A DNA stretch of 64,000 nucleotides from Burkholderiales bacterium 39-55-53. Lineage in GTDB: Bacteria; Pseudomonadota; Gammaproteobacteria; Burkholderiales; Burkholderiaceae_C. Shown piece after piece: positions 1-10,305 of this stretch. How positions within the stretch are numbered: the first letter of the stretch is position 1; each line of letters begins with the position of its first letter. The notes beneath the pieces were generated by a model that was not told the origin of the DNA, searched no databases, and worked only from the letters and a program-made list of their open reading frames with translations. Location of the stretch: positions 620,001 through 684,000 of the forward strand of contig NCJK01000001.1 of the NCBI GenBank assembly GCA_002282445.1. Direction: 5' to 3'. The position numbers and the translations under genes were made by a program.

Positions 1-805
1 GTAAAAACGGCAGGATAGACGCCAAGTCAATCAGGCCGCTGAAAGAAGTACCAAACTTCCATCGCGCACGCATAGGATGCGCCACATTGTGTTCAGCGGA
101 CGAATACATGCGTAAGGCGTATTCAATGCTGAACAAGGTGAAAGCAATGGCATCCAAAATGAAAAAATGAGTTTCAAAATCAGCTCGGATGCTATCGACC
201 GACTCAAACACAATCGACAGGGTAGACAACGCGATCCAGAAGATCAAAAACAGATCCACCATCAAAGGCAGGCCATCGCGCTTGTCGTCTGAAGGGAACA
301 TCAGGGCATGCACTTTTTGGCGACGCGTCATGCCAGCAGTCTCGCGCCTGAAGTTTTCAAAGGCAGGCAGCAATGTAGAAGTGACTTTGAACACCCTCAA
401 CAAACGCAAGGCTCTGAGCAAACGCAAATCAAGGCTGACAAAGCTGGCCAAGTAAAACGGCAAGATAGCCAACAAGTCGATGATGGCGTAGCGGCTACTC
501 ACATAACTGAGGCGCGCAAAGCGCGACTTAGCAAACTCGGGGTCGGAAGGTGCAGTAAACCAGCGCAGCAAGTATTCGATGGTGAACACAATGACCGACA
601 AGGTTTCAAACGCATTAAGTTGCGTGGCATAGGCCAACTCAAACGCATCAGCGGTTTCCAACACCATGGCGACCATATTGAGCAAGATCAACGAGGTAGA
701 CCAACGACTCACGGTGGCGTGCAAACCATCGGGGTTATGTTCGTTGAACAGCAGATCAAAGACGCGCTGTCGCCACAGTTTTTTGCTCGGTTCAAGTGTT
801 TGCAT
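1..805 (-). CDS. Voltage-sensor ion-transport protein, partial (C-terminus beyond window)
   Basis: An open frame runs from an ATG at 803-805 off the left edge of the window without a stop (268 codons). The start is preceded by a GGGAGAA ribosome binding site. The translation shows a full voltage-sensor domain: S1 around SLILLNMVAMVLE, S2 with FTIEYLLRWF, S3 with IIDLLAILPFYL, and S4 with RLLRALRLLRVFK, with basic residues every third position. After a linker of roughly 35 residues, a second set of helices begins that looks like S1, S2 (FTLFSIEYALRMY) and S3 (LIDLASILPFL) of another voltage sensor. No pore pair is visible between the two. The pore, if any, should lie outside the window. It is downstream of, and probably cotranscribed with, the channel gene at 841-1638. 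The ion carried is unknown. Confidence 0.75.
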   Translation of the reverse strand, partial: MQTLEPSKKLWRQRVFDLLFNEHNPDGLHATVSRWSTSLILLNMVAMVLETADAFELAYATQLNAFETLSVIVFTIEYLLRWFTAPSDPEFAKSRFARLSYVSSRYAIIDLLAILPFYLASFVSLDLRLLRALRLLRVFKVTSTLLPAFENFRRETAGMTRRQKVHALMFPSDDKRDGLPLMVDLFLIFWIALSTLSIVFESVDSIRADFETHFFILDAIAFTLFSIEYALRMYSSAEHNVAHPMRARWKFGTSFSGLIDLASILPFL

Positions 806-840
806 TAAAACTTCTCCCAATATTTTTTCGTGTGCTGAGC

Positions 841-1638
841 TCAGTCTTTGAGCTGCTGCTTGATGTCTTTGACCTCAATCAACAACCGATCTAATCGCTC
901 GCGCAAGCCATCGCGCTCTGCGCGTGCAGCGGCTTCGGCTTCATGGTTGCTGGCATCCACGATGACGGCAATGAAGAGGTTCAAGATCACGAAAGTCGAA
1001 ATCAGGATAAAGATGACGAAGAAGATCCACGCGTAGGGAAACACTTCCATGATGGGGCGTGCCACACTGTCGGACCAGCCGTCACCCGTCATCACTTGGA
1101 ACAAGGTGTACAGGCTCAGGCCCAAAGTTCCAAATGTCTCTGGAAAGTCTTGGGCAAACAAGTTGGTGGCCAACACGCCAGACACGTAAAAGATTAAACC
1201 CATCACCATGCCCACCGAGCTCAGGCCGGGAATCGCAGCAAACAAACCTGCAATGACTTTTTGCAAGCTAGGCACTTTGGTGAATAGGCGAAGGACCCGC
1301 AACACGCGCAAAGCACGCATCACGGCAAACGGACCAGATGCTGGAACCAGTGCAATGGCAATGACGATAAAGTCAAACACCGACCACGGGTCTTTGAAAA
1401 AACTCAAGCGTCTGACAAATAGCAAAGCGGCAATCTCGGCAACAAAGATGAACAAAATGATTTCATCTGCCAACGTGAGCCATGTGCCGTACTCAGCCAC
1501 CATGCTGGGGCTGGTTTCCAAGCCCATCAACGCGGCGTTGAGAAGGATTAAGCCAATCAGAAACAGTTGTACTTTTCTGTGCATCACAACGGCTTGAACG
1601 GCTTGACGCCATGGGCTGAGTCCGTGTTTGGAAGTCAT
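841..1638 (-). CDS. Voltage-gated cation channel, BacNav/NaChBac-like
   Basis: The 265-residue protein has the plan of one-domain bacterial voltage-gated channels, which work as tetramers in the inner membrane. S1 to S3 lie near residues 24-42, 55-76 and 85-100. S4 carries R108, R111, R114, R117 and K121. S5 is about 124-155, the pore loop has TLFQVMTGDGWS with the filter at 184-189, and S6 is about 202-228. The C-terminal 229-263 is charged with heptad spacing and is likely the coiled coil that joins subunits. The filter differs from the NaChBac TLESWS: Glu is replaced by Asp186 and Ser by Gly187. Selectivity for sodium or calcium cannot be decided from sequence. The start has an AAAGGA ribosome binding site. 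The gene at 1-805 follows after 35 bases. Confidence 0.85.
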   Translation of the reverse strand: MTSKHGLSPWRQAVQAVVMHRKVQLFLIGLILLNAALMGLETSPSMVAEYGTWLTLADEIILFIFVAEIAALLFVRRLSFFKDPWSVFDFIVIAIALVPASGPFAVMRALRVLRVLRLFTKVPSLQKVIAGLFAAIPGLSSVGMVMGLIFYVSGVLATNLFAQDFPETFGTLGLSLYTLFQVMTGDGWSDSVARPIMEVFPYAWIFFVIFILISTFVILNLFIAVIVDASNHEAEAAARAERDGLRERLDRLLIEVKDIKQQLKD

Positions 1639-1733
1639 CAGTATTCCTTTGAATTTTTAAGGCATTTTAGAGACCAGTCACCTGAGTGAACCCCCAGCAA
1701 CCTTTGGTTTTCATTTGCGTTTAAGGTAGAGGG

Positions 1734-2348
1734 ATGACACATTTTTACGAACCCAAGAACGGCCACGGCCTACCCCACGACCCCTTCAACGCCATTGTTG
1801 GCCCCCGCCCTATCGGCTGGGTGTCTACGCGAAGCAATGATGGGGTGTTGAACCTTGCGCCCTACAGCTTCTTCACCGCGTTCAACTACATCCCGCCCAT
1901 CATTGGTTTTTCTAGCACGGGCCCCAAAGACTCTTTGCGCAACGTGCAAGAAAACGGCATGTTTGTGTGGAACCTTGTCACGCGCCCTTTGGCCGAAGCC
2001 ATGAACCAAACCTGCGCGCCCGTGGGCCCCGAGGTGAATGAGTTTGAATTGGCCGGTTTGAAAACTGCGCCTTCACGCGTCGTGGATGTGCCGCGTGTGG
2101 CCGACAGCCCTGTGTCGTTTGAATGCCGCAGCACACAAATCATCCAGCTCGAAGGGCTGGACAAACAAAAAGTGCCCACATGGTTGGTGCTGGGTGAAGT
2201 GGTGGGTGTGCACATTGCCAGCCACTTGCTCAAAGACGGTGTGTACGACACCGCTAACGCGGGTCACATTTTGCGTGGCGGCGGTCCGGCTGATTACTTC
2301 AGCATTGGGCCCGAGCAACTGTTCAGAATGTCACGGCCACAGGCATAA
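1734..2348 (+). CDS. Flavin reductase family protein (FMN-binding split barrel)
   Basis: The 204-residue protein resembles the DIM6/NTAB flavin reductase-like family, cytoplasmic split-barrel proteins that bind FMN and reduce it or use it with a partner oxygenase. Typical features are the N-terminal IVGPRPIGWVST segment, the APYSFF stretch near residue 42, and the FSSTGPKDSL and NVQENGMFVWNL segments that line the flavin site. Length is normal for the single-domain family. It is a lone gene in front of convergent katG, whose terminator overlaps its stop codon. The substrate or partner enzyme is not evident. Confidence 0.82.
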   Translation: MTHFYEPKNGHGLPHDPFNAIVGPRPIGWVSTRSNDGVLNLAPYSFFTAFNYIPPIIGFSSTGPKDSLRNVQENGMFVWNLVTRPLAEAMNQTCAPVGPEVNEFELAGLKTAPSRVVDVPRVADSPVSFECRSTQIIQLEGLDKQKVPTWLVLGEVVGVHIASHLLKDGVYDTANAGHILRGGGPADYFSIGPEQLFRMSRPQA

Positions 2349-2382
2349 AAAAAAGCGACATCGGTGGATCACCGATGTCGCT
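2347..2382 (-). terminator. Rho-independent terminator of katG
   Basis: A perfect 13-base-pair inverted repeat (arms 2354-2366 and 2370-2382, loop GAT) is followed on the minus strand by eight T residues (complement of 2347-2354). It terminates katG. The A run overlaps the TAA stop of the convergent flavin reductase gene, so the two genes share this stretch. On the plus strand no T run follows. Confidence 0.9.
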
Positions 2383-2413
2383 CCAACCGTTGCATCAACG
2401 GCTTAACTCACGC

Positions 2414-4603
<2,190 letters not shown>

Positions 4604-4697
4604 TTAATAAACCAATATCAACCAATTCATTCTGGCTATGACGACAATTGGCATTGCGATTGAAGCTAGCCACGCTGAGCAAACTATCAAATAACTA

Positions 4698-5192
4698 ATG
4701 AATCTTCCAAGTCATCAACTCACCATGACGGTTCTCATGACACCGGACATGGCAAACTTTTCAGGCAACGTCCACGGCGGAACAATTCTGAAGTTTTTAG
4801 ATCAAGTGGCATATGCATGCGCAAGTCGTTATTCCGGGCGCTATGTTGTCACCTTGTCTGTTGACCAAGTCATCTTTCGACAACCTATTCATGTCGGAGA
4901 GTTAGTCACCTTTCTGGCGGCAGTGAACCACACAGGCACTTCCTCCATGGAAGTTGGCATCAAAGTGATTGCCGAAAACATACAAACACATGAGGCACGT
5001 CATGCAAATAGTTGCTTCTTTACGATGGTGGCAGTGGACGACCATCGCAAACCTGTAGCTGTGACACCTATCAAACCATCCAATGAAGTAGAAGTTCGAC
5101 GCCATGCTGCAGCCGATGTTCGAAAGAAACTCAGACAGGAGTTTTCAAAACAATTCGAGGCATTGAAGGAATCTGCTGCATACAAAGCCTAA
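4698..5192 (+). CDS. Acyl-CoA thioesterase, hotdog fold (YciA/BACH type)
   Basis: The 164-residue protein fits the hexameric acyl-CoA thioesterases that hydrolyse acyl-CoA to free acid and CoA. The N-terminal DMANFSGNVHGGTILKFLDQVAYACASRY is the classic hotdog helix with the NVHGG loop. The VDQVIFRQPIHVGELV strand follows. The C-terminal ADVRKKLRQEF helix is typical of this subfamily. It stands alone between katG, which is divergent, and the convergent cytochrome peroxidase gene. Acyl-chain preference cannot be read from the sequence. Confidence 0.88.
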   Translation: MNLPSHQLTMTVLMTPDMANFSGNVHGGTILKFLDQVAYACASRYSGRYVVTLSVDQVIFRQPIHVGELVTFLAAVNHTGTSSMEVGIKVIAENIQTHEARHANSCFFTMVAVDDHRKPVAVTPIKPSNEVEVRRHAAADVRKKLRQEFSKQFEALKESAAYKA

Positions 5193-5200
5193 TCACAATT

Positions 5201-5228
5201 AAAAAAAAGGCCGCACTTGCGTGCGGCC
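5201..5228 (-). terminator. Terminator of the cytochrome c peroxidase gene
   Basis: An 8-base-pair perfect GC-rich stem (5209-5216 with 5221-5228, loop TTGC) is followed on the minus strand by eight T residues. It lies in the 65-base gap between two convergent genes and reads as a terminator for the minus-strand gene. On the plus strand no T run follows the stem, so it is only a weak stop for the thioesterase gene. Confidence 0.85.
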
Positions 5229-5257
5229 CAACGATGAATTCTTATTTTTAAATCGAC

Positions 5258-6265
5258 TTATTTGCCAAATGGATCAGGACGTGGGGTGATGTCCGACGAA
5301 GGTGGCAACTGTGGCAACTTAAAGCTAGGTTGCTCACCAGTCAAGCTGATCATGAAGGCCACCAATTTGGCATTCTCATCAGCTGTGAACTTGCGGCCCA
5401 GTTGCAAACGGCCCATCACATCCACCGCTTCCGACAAGGTGGCAGCTTCGCCATCATGGAAGTAGGGGTAGGTCAGCTCGACGTTACGCAAAGTTGGCAC
5501 TTTGAAGTTGAAGCGGTCGGCATCTTTGCCTGTCACAGCCGAGCGACCATCGTTGGTGTTGCCTTTGTAGGGCTCAACCAAACCCATTTTTTGGAACGAG
5601 TTACCACCCACGGCTGGGCCGTTATGACAGCCCGAACAACCTGCTTCTTTGAACAGTTTGTAGCCAGCCAACTCTTGGTCATTCAAGGCTTTTTTGTCTC
5701 CTGCCAACCATTTGTCAAAGCGTGAATTCGGCGTGACCAATGTTTCTTCAAAGGCCGCAATCGATGCAGTGACCTTGTCGATGTCGATCTTGTCTGTACC
5801 AAACACTTTCTTGAACTCACTCACGTAGCCGGGGATGGACTGCAAGATGTGAACCGACAAAGCGTGGTTCGAAGCCATCTCACCGGGGTTGGCGATAGGG
5901 CCACCGGCTTGCTCTTTCAAGTCAGCAGCACGGCCGTCCCAGAACTGGGCGACGTTGAGGCTGGAGTTCAGCACCGTTGGCGAGTTGATGGGGCCTTTTT
6001 GCCAGTTGTGACCAATCGACGTTTTCAAGTTGTCAGTGCCGCCCATCGACAGGTTATGGCAAGAGTTACAAGAAATAAAACCCGACTTCGACAAACGGGT
6101 GTCAAAGAACAATTTCTTACCCAGTTCTGCCATGGCTGGATTGGCCACCTTGGCGGGTTTGATCGCTGAAATCGGCTCTTTGCTTGGCGCCTCAGCTTGC
6201 ACCAACGAATACATAGGCAGCCCAATCAACAAGGCAACCCCCAAAACTGTTAAACGCTTCAACAT
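5258..6265 (-). CDS. Di-heme cytochrome c peroxidase (CcpA/MauG family)
   Basis: The protein of about 335 residues is a periplasmic di-heme peroxidase that reduces hydrogen peroxide with electrons from small cytochromes. A signal peptide (KRLTVLGVALLIGLPMYSLVQA) is followed by two heme motifs: CNSCH near residue 66 and CSGCH near residue 210. The usual FFDTRLS and PTLRNVELTYPYFHDG segments are present. I chose the ATG at 6263-6265, eight bases after GGAG, over an upstream in-frame GTG at 6272-6274. The gene is divergent from oxyR, which suggests peroxide-responsive control. Confidence 0.93.
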   Translation of the reverse strand: MLKRLTVLGVALLIGLPMYSLVQAEAPSKEPISAIKPAKVANPAMAELGKKLFFDTRLSKSGFISCNSCHNLSMGGTDNLKTSIGHNWQKGPINSPTVLNSSLNVAQFWDGRAADLKEQAGGPIANPGEMASNHALSVHILQSIPGYVSEFKKVFGTDKIDIDKVTASIAAFEETLVTPNSRFDKWLAGDKKALNDQELAGYKLFKEAGCSGCHNGPAVGGNSFQKMGLVEPYKGNTNDGRSAVTGKDADRFNFKVPTLRNVELTYPYFHDGEAATLSEAVDVMGRLQLGRKFTADENAKLVAFMISLTGEQPSFKLPQLPPSSDITPRPDPFGK

Positions 6266-6361
6266 GACTAACACTCCTTCAATTTGTCGAAAAAATCACT
6301 TTGATGGGGTGATGTTGCGTTTCCTAGGATTTTCCTTATTGACCAAAATCAAAAACTCGCT

Positions 6362-6398
6362 TATTCACGCCGCTATGACAACTATAGATTTTTCCAAT
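6362..6398. promoter_or_regulatory. Candidate OxyR binding site
   Basis: In the 197-base region between the divergent peroxidase and oxyR genes, CTAT at 6373-6376 and ATAG at 6384-6387 are exactly seven bases apart, the spacing of the two central elements of the four-part OxyR site (ATAG-N7-CTAT-N7-ATAG-N7-CTAT). The outer elements are degenerate: TATT at 6362 and CAAT at 6395. The right half also has the T following ATAG by two bases that is typical of OxyR sites. It is a pattern match only. Confidence 0.45.
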
Positions 6399-6462
6399 AA
6401 CCACAAGGCGCTTTAGGTGCGTATGGTTAACGCTGTTTCTTTCTGGACTCTCGCACCCCACC

Positions 6463-7344
6463 ATGACACTCACTGAACTACGTTATCTAGTTGCACTGGC
6501 CCAAGAAGGCAGCTTTAGTCGCGCTGCCGAAGTTTGTGCGGTCAGCCAACCCACACTCAGCCAAAGCATTGCTCGCCTTGAAAGTGAACTGGGCATTCCG
6601 CTGTTTGAGCGTGGCATTGGTTTTGTCAGCCCTAGCGAAGCTGGTGCGCGCATCGTGGCGCAAGCACGGGTGGTGATGGACGAAGTAGCCAAAGTCAAAA
6701 CGCTCGCGCAATCGGGGCAAGACAGCTTGTCTGGCACTTTGCGCATTGGTTTGATACACACTGTTGCGCCATATTTGTTGCCACGTTTGATTAAGCACCT
6801 CACACACACAGCACCCAATATGCCGCTGGCGATTGAAGAAAACATGACGGCTAACTTGGCCACCATGCTGCGCGATAACCAAATTGATGTGGCTGTGTTG
6901 GCGCTGCCATTTGATGCACCGGGCATGCTCACGCGGCATTTGTATGACGAGCCTTTCAAGGTCATCGTGCCGCACAAACATGCGTGGTGCAACCGTAGCT
7001 CAATTGACGCCAGTGACATGGACGGCCAAGAGCTTTTGCTGCTCAAAGGCGGCAATTGCTTTAGAGACCAAGTGCTGGAAGCGTGCCCTAAAGTCAGTGC
7101 GCCCGATTCAGATGCGCAACTGGGTCATTCGTTGGAGACCATCCGCAGCATGGTGGCCACGGGCTTGGGCATTTCGGTGTTGCCCGAAAGCGCTACCTTG
7201 CCGCCTTACTCTAACGACATGATCCATGTGTTGCCGTTTTCTGAGCCTGCGCCTTATCGGCGCATAGGCTTGGCTTGGCGCGTCGGTTTTGTGCGCCCTA
7301 AGGTCATTGATGTGCTGGCTGAAGCTGCACAGCCTGAGGCTTAG
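6463..7344 (+). CDS. oxyR: Hydrogen-peroxide-sensing LysR regulator OxyR
   Basis: The 293-residue LysR-type protein has an N-terminal winged helix (residues 1-60, with SFSRAAEVCAVSQPTLSQSIARLE as the helix-turn-helix) and a periplasmic-binding-like sensor domain. Cys199 and Cys208 in GGNCFRDQVLEACP occupy the positions of the redox-active pair of E. coli OxyR and keep the same spacing. This supports OxyR rather than a generic LysR protein. It is divergent from the cytochrome c peroxidase gene and close to katG, both plausible targets. Confidence 0.95.
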   Translation: MTLTELRYLVALAQEGSFSRAAEVCAVSQPTLSQSIARLESELGIPLFERGIGFVSPSEAGARIVAQARVVMDEVAKVKTLAQSGQDSLSGTLRIGLIHTVAPYLLPRLIKHLTHTAPNMPLAIEENMTANLATMLRDNQIDVAVLALPFDAPGMLTRHLYDEPFKVIVPHKHAWCNRSSIDASDMDGQELLLLKGGNCFRDQVLEACPKVSAPDSDAQLGHSLETIRSMVATGLGISVLPESATLPPYSNDMIHVLPFSEPAPYRRIGLAWRVGFVRPKVIDVLAEAAQPEA

Positions 7345-7364
7345 CAGCTAGCGCACACGCAGGG

Positions 7365-8231
7365 CTAGATGGTGTGGAGCCAAGCCATCACGTCTTGCTC
7401 TAGACGTGCTTGGTCTTCAAACACCTCATGCGTGCCCGCCACCGGCATGAGCTGAGCCAAGGGCTGCGATTGCAGCAGCATGTGGGCGCAATGCATGGGC
7501 ACGACATCATCATCTGTGCCGTGCACCAGCAATATGGGGCAATGCACATGCTGCAAGCGGCTGATGGGAGCAATGTCGTTGAAGCGATGGCCAATGACAT
7601 GTTCGATGTAGCGGTTCACGCCCCAACCCAAAGGCCAAAACGGCAAACGGTAGCGGCCTAACCAGCGGCGCATGACTTGCTCAGGATGCGCGAATGCCGA
7701 GATGCTGACCACCGCGCTCACATCGCGCCGCCTTGACGCACTCAAGATGCAAGCGGCTGCGCCTAACGAATGGCCCATCAACAACCGAGGTGCTGGTGTG
7801 GCACTGTCGGTGGGTACTTGGGTGGCTAGCCATGCAAGCGCGGCGTCTATGTCTTCGGCAAAGCGGGGCAATGAGCTGTAGTCGTCTGCGTCGCTCAACC
7901 CGTGACTGCGTGCATCAGGCAGCAACACATGCCAGCCCTGTGCGTGCAAAAGCTGCGCAGCCGACATGAGGTTGCTGGCATTGCCGCCCCAGCCGTGCAT
8001 GAGCACCGCGCAAGCGCCCTTGCCTACTTGCGGCTGCGGCCACCACCACGCATTAAGCTGACGGCCACGCACAGTGGGCACAAACACAGCATGCAACCCC
8101 TGCGCCAACGCATCCGCATTGAGCGGGTGTGGCATACGTTCGGGCGTGAGTTCACGCCGCAACCAACGCAGCGCCAGCCAAATGACAAGGGCTGCAATGG
8201 CCAAGACGGCCAACGCGTTCAAGACGCTCAA
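7365..8231 (-). CDS. Alpha/beta hydrolase with N-terminal membrane anchor
   Basis: The 288-residue protein begins with one hydrophobic segment (about residues 4-22) followed by an alpha/beta hydrolase fold. LMHGWGGNA forms the oxyanion-hole region, GHSLGAA holds the nucleophile Ser, and HGTDDDVVP and GTHEVFE carry the likely acid and His. The substrate is unknown. The start codon is TTG at 8229-8231, overlapping the stop of the upstream gene by four bases (TTGA), so it is translationally coupled with 8228-8743. An ATG start further inside would remove the membrane anchor. Confidence 0.8.
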   Translation of the reverse strand: MSVLNALAVLAIAALVIWLALRWLRRELTPERMPHPLNADALAQGLHAVFVPTVRGRQLNAWWWPQPQVGKGACAVLMHGWGGNASNLMSAAQLLHAQGWHVLLPDARSHGLSDADDYSSLPRFAEDIDAALAWLATQVPTDSATPAPRLLMGHSLGAAACILSASRRRDVSAVVSISAFAHPEQVMRRWLGRYRLPFWPLGWGVNRYIEHVIGHRFNDIAPISRLQHVHCPILLVHGTDDDVVPMHCAHMLLQSQPLAQLMPVAGTHEVFEDQARLEQDVMAWLHTI

Positions 8232-8743
8232 GGTGTGGTGATGCCGAGTGCAGTTTTCAGCTCAGCCGCTGTGCGCACATAAGCAATGCTGCTGACGCGG
8301 CCACCCTCTAAGCGAATGAGGGTGATGGCGTCTTCTTGACGTGGCCAGTCGGCCAACTGCTTGTCATCCAAATTCACGCCCACGGCAAAGGGCTGCTCGC
8401 GCAACGCGGGCAAGGCAAAGGTGCGGGTGACAAAGCCAGGCATGCGGCTCATGTCGGCCACATACACCGCTTGGCGCGACTCTAAAAAGCCTTTGGCTTG
8501 TGCGCCCAACACTTCCATCACTAAATTGGATGGCTTGCGGCCTGCGGCAAACACCACAAGGCGGGTGTCTGATTTGACGCCCCAAGGCTGGGTGTGTTGG
8601 TCTTGCAGAGTGAGTGCGGGCAATGGCTGCTCTAGCACCACAGGCGCTGCAAACGCAACGCTGGCGGACATGAGCAAGGCAGAGAGAAGGTAGGTAGGTT
8701 GTTTCATGCGGTGCATGCTACGCAGCTTTTGCTGCAAACGCAT
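8228..8743 (-). CDS. Predicted periplasmic protein, thioredoxin-like fold possible
   Basis: I do not recognise a defined family. The protein has an N-terminal signal peptide (MKQPTYLLSALLMSASVAFA, ending before APVV), so it is exported. The mature part of about 135 residues has an alternating pattern (LPALTLQDQHTQPWG, TRLVVFAAG, AVGVNLDDKQLADWP, AITLIRLEGGRVSSIAYV) that resembles peroxiredoxin or YtfJ-like folds but lacks a CxxC motif. The long frame starts at 8743. The ATG at 8705-8707, exactly before the signal peptide, is an equally good start; neither has a clear ribosome binding site. It overlaps the hydrolase gene by four bases. Confidence 0.6.
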   Translation of the reverse strand: MRLQQKLRSMHRMKQPTYLLSALLMSASVAFAAPVVLEQPLPALTLQDQHTQPWGVKSDTRLVVFAAGRKPSNLVMEVLGAQAKGFLESRQAVYVADMSRMPGFVTRTFALPALREQPFAVGVNLDDKQLADWPRQEDAITLIRLEGGRVSSIAYVRTAAELKTALGITTP

Positions 8744-8854
8744 GACTTAAATCAGTGGCCTTCATAGGTTAAGGCTAACAATAGCTTTGATAAAACAAAA
8801 ACCTCAAACGATATACGGGAACTATCATTCAAAGCATCCAAAAAGGAGAAAGCC

Positions 8855-9784
8855 ATGAGTACCTTGCTCAACCACCAAGTCCCTTGGGGCCATTTATTGA
8901 ATCAACACGCACGCAGCCATCCCAAAGTTTTGTTGGGCATGTTGATTTCGGCTGCAGGCTTGTTGGCTTTGTTTGTGCAAGGCCAAGTTTGGTTGGCATC
9001 GGCCACACAAAGTGAGTTTGTGCGCTGGGCTTTGTGGGGCGGCACAGCTGGCTTTTTAGCCACGACCTTGGGTGCCTTGCCAGCCTTTATTTTGAAAGGC
9101 CTCAAACAAAAACACGAAGACGCCATGCTCGGCATGGCCGCCGGCATGATGTTGGCATCGGCTGCGTTTTCGTTGTTGTTACCGGGCATTGAAGCAGGAA
9201 CCACCATCGCGGGCTCGCCCTTGGCAGGTGCTGCCTTGGTGGTAGCGGGCATGGCCATGGGTGTGATGTTGATGTTGGGCTTGGATGCCTTCACCCCACA
9301 CGAACACACCCAAACCGGCCCCTGCGGCCCTGGCCATGAGCGCTGCGACCGCATTTGGTTGTTTGTGATGGCCATCGCCATTCACAACTTGCCCGAGGGC
9401 ATGGCCGTGGGCGTGGGCTTTGCCCAAGGCGATTTGTCTGTGGGCTTGCCATTGGCCACCGCCATTGCTTTGCAAGACATTCCCGAAGGTTTGGCCGTGG
9501 CCATGACCTTGCGTGCCATTGGCACACCGGTTTGGAAAGCCGTTGGCATTGCTGCGATTGGCGGACTGCTTGAACCTGTGGGTGCACTCATCGGCGTAAG
9601 CTTGGTGGGTAGTTCGGCCATGGCCTACCCCGTAGGTTTAGGCTTGGCTGCAGGTGCTATGTTATTTGTGGTGTCGCATGAAGTGATTCCAGAAACACAC
9701 CGCAACGGCCACCAAACCACAGCCACACTTGGCCTCATGGCCGGATTTGCCTTGATGATGGTGCTTGACACCAGCATGGGCTGA
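8855..9784 (+). CDS. ZIP family divalent metal transporter
   Basis: The 309-residue inner-membrane protein shows the ZIP metal-site helices HNLPEGMAVGVGF and LQDIPEGLAVAMTL, and SHEVIPETH near the C-terminus. About eight transmembrane segments are visible. A cytoplasmic-type loop with His and Cys (FTPHEHTQTGPCGPGHERCD) lies in the middle and may bind metal. Zinc or iron import is the usual role. The start has an AAAGGAG ribosome binding site. dps follows after 31 bases in the same direction, so metal import and iron storage may be co-expressed. Confidence 0.9.
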   Translation: MSTLLNHQVPWGHLLNQHARSHPKVLLGMLISAAGLLALFVQGQVWLASATQSEFVRWALWGGTAGFLATTLGALPAFILKGLKQKHEDAMLGMAAGMMLASAAFSLLLPGIEAGTTIAGSPLAGAALVVAGMAMGVMLMLGLDAFTPHEHTQTGPCGPGHERCDRIWLFVMAIAIHNLPEGMAVGVGFAQGDLSVGLPLATAIALQDIPEGLAVAMTLRAIGTPVWKAVGIAAIGGLLEPVGALIGVSLVGSSAMAYPVGLGLAAGAMLFVVSHEVIPETHRNGHQTTATLGLMAGFALMMVLDTSMG

Positions 9785-9815
9785 CACTGTTTTATCAATC
9801 CCGAAAGGACGCATC

Positions 9816-10289
9816 ATGAAAATCGACATTGGCATCTCTGAAAGCAACCGCCAAGCCATCACCGACGGTTTGAGCCACTTGTTGGCCGACACCTACACGC
9901 TGTACATGACCACGCACAACTTCCATTGGAACGTGTCTGGCCCCATGTTCAACAGCTTGCACAACATGTTCATGCTGCAATACACCGAGCTGTGGAATGC
10001 GGTAGACCCTATTGCTGAGCGCATCCGCTCACTCGGCCACCCTGCACCCGGCTCTTACGCGCAGTTTGCCAAACTCAGCTCGTTGCCCGACGCGCCAGCC
10101 AAACCGCCTAAAGCCATGGAGATGGTGGCCATTCTTGCGCAAGGCCACGAAGCCGTCGCACGCACAGCACGCGGTTTGTATGAAGTGGTGGGCGAAGCAC
10201 ACGACGAGCCCACTGCCGACTTACTGACCCAACGCATTGGTGTGCACGAGCAAACCGCGTGGATGCTGCGCAGCATGCTCGAAGAGTAA
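9816..10289 (+). CDS. dps: Dps ferritin-like DNA-protection protein
   Basis: The 157-residue protein is a dodecameric mini-ferritin that oxidises iron with peroxide and stores it. The ferroxidase segment is HNFHWNVSGPMFNSLHNMFMLQYTELW followed by VDPIAERIRSLG, with conserved His, Asp and Glu residues. I chose the ATG at 9816 because AAAGGA stands eight bases before it; an in-frame upstream start would overlap the ZIP gene. The N-terminus is short, with few lysines, so DNA binding through a basic tail is not obvious. It follows the ZIP gene and faces the methyltransferase gene convergently. Confidence 0.93.
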   Translation: MKIDIGISESNRQAITDGLSHLLADTYTLYMTTHNFHWNVSGPMFNSLHNMFMLQYTELWNAVDPIAERIRSLGHPAPGSYAQFAKLSSLPDAPAKPPKAMEMVAILAQGHEAVARTARGLYEVVGEAHDEPTADLLTQRIGVHEQTAWMLRSMLEE

Positions 10290-10305
10290 CTGCGCCAGCG
10301 AGCGC

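Noticed and set aside
308-808. A 166-codon plus-strand frame opposite the first channel gene
   Set aside because: The minus-strand frame gives clear voltage-sensor helices; this frame encodes no recognisable protein and is the shadow of it.
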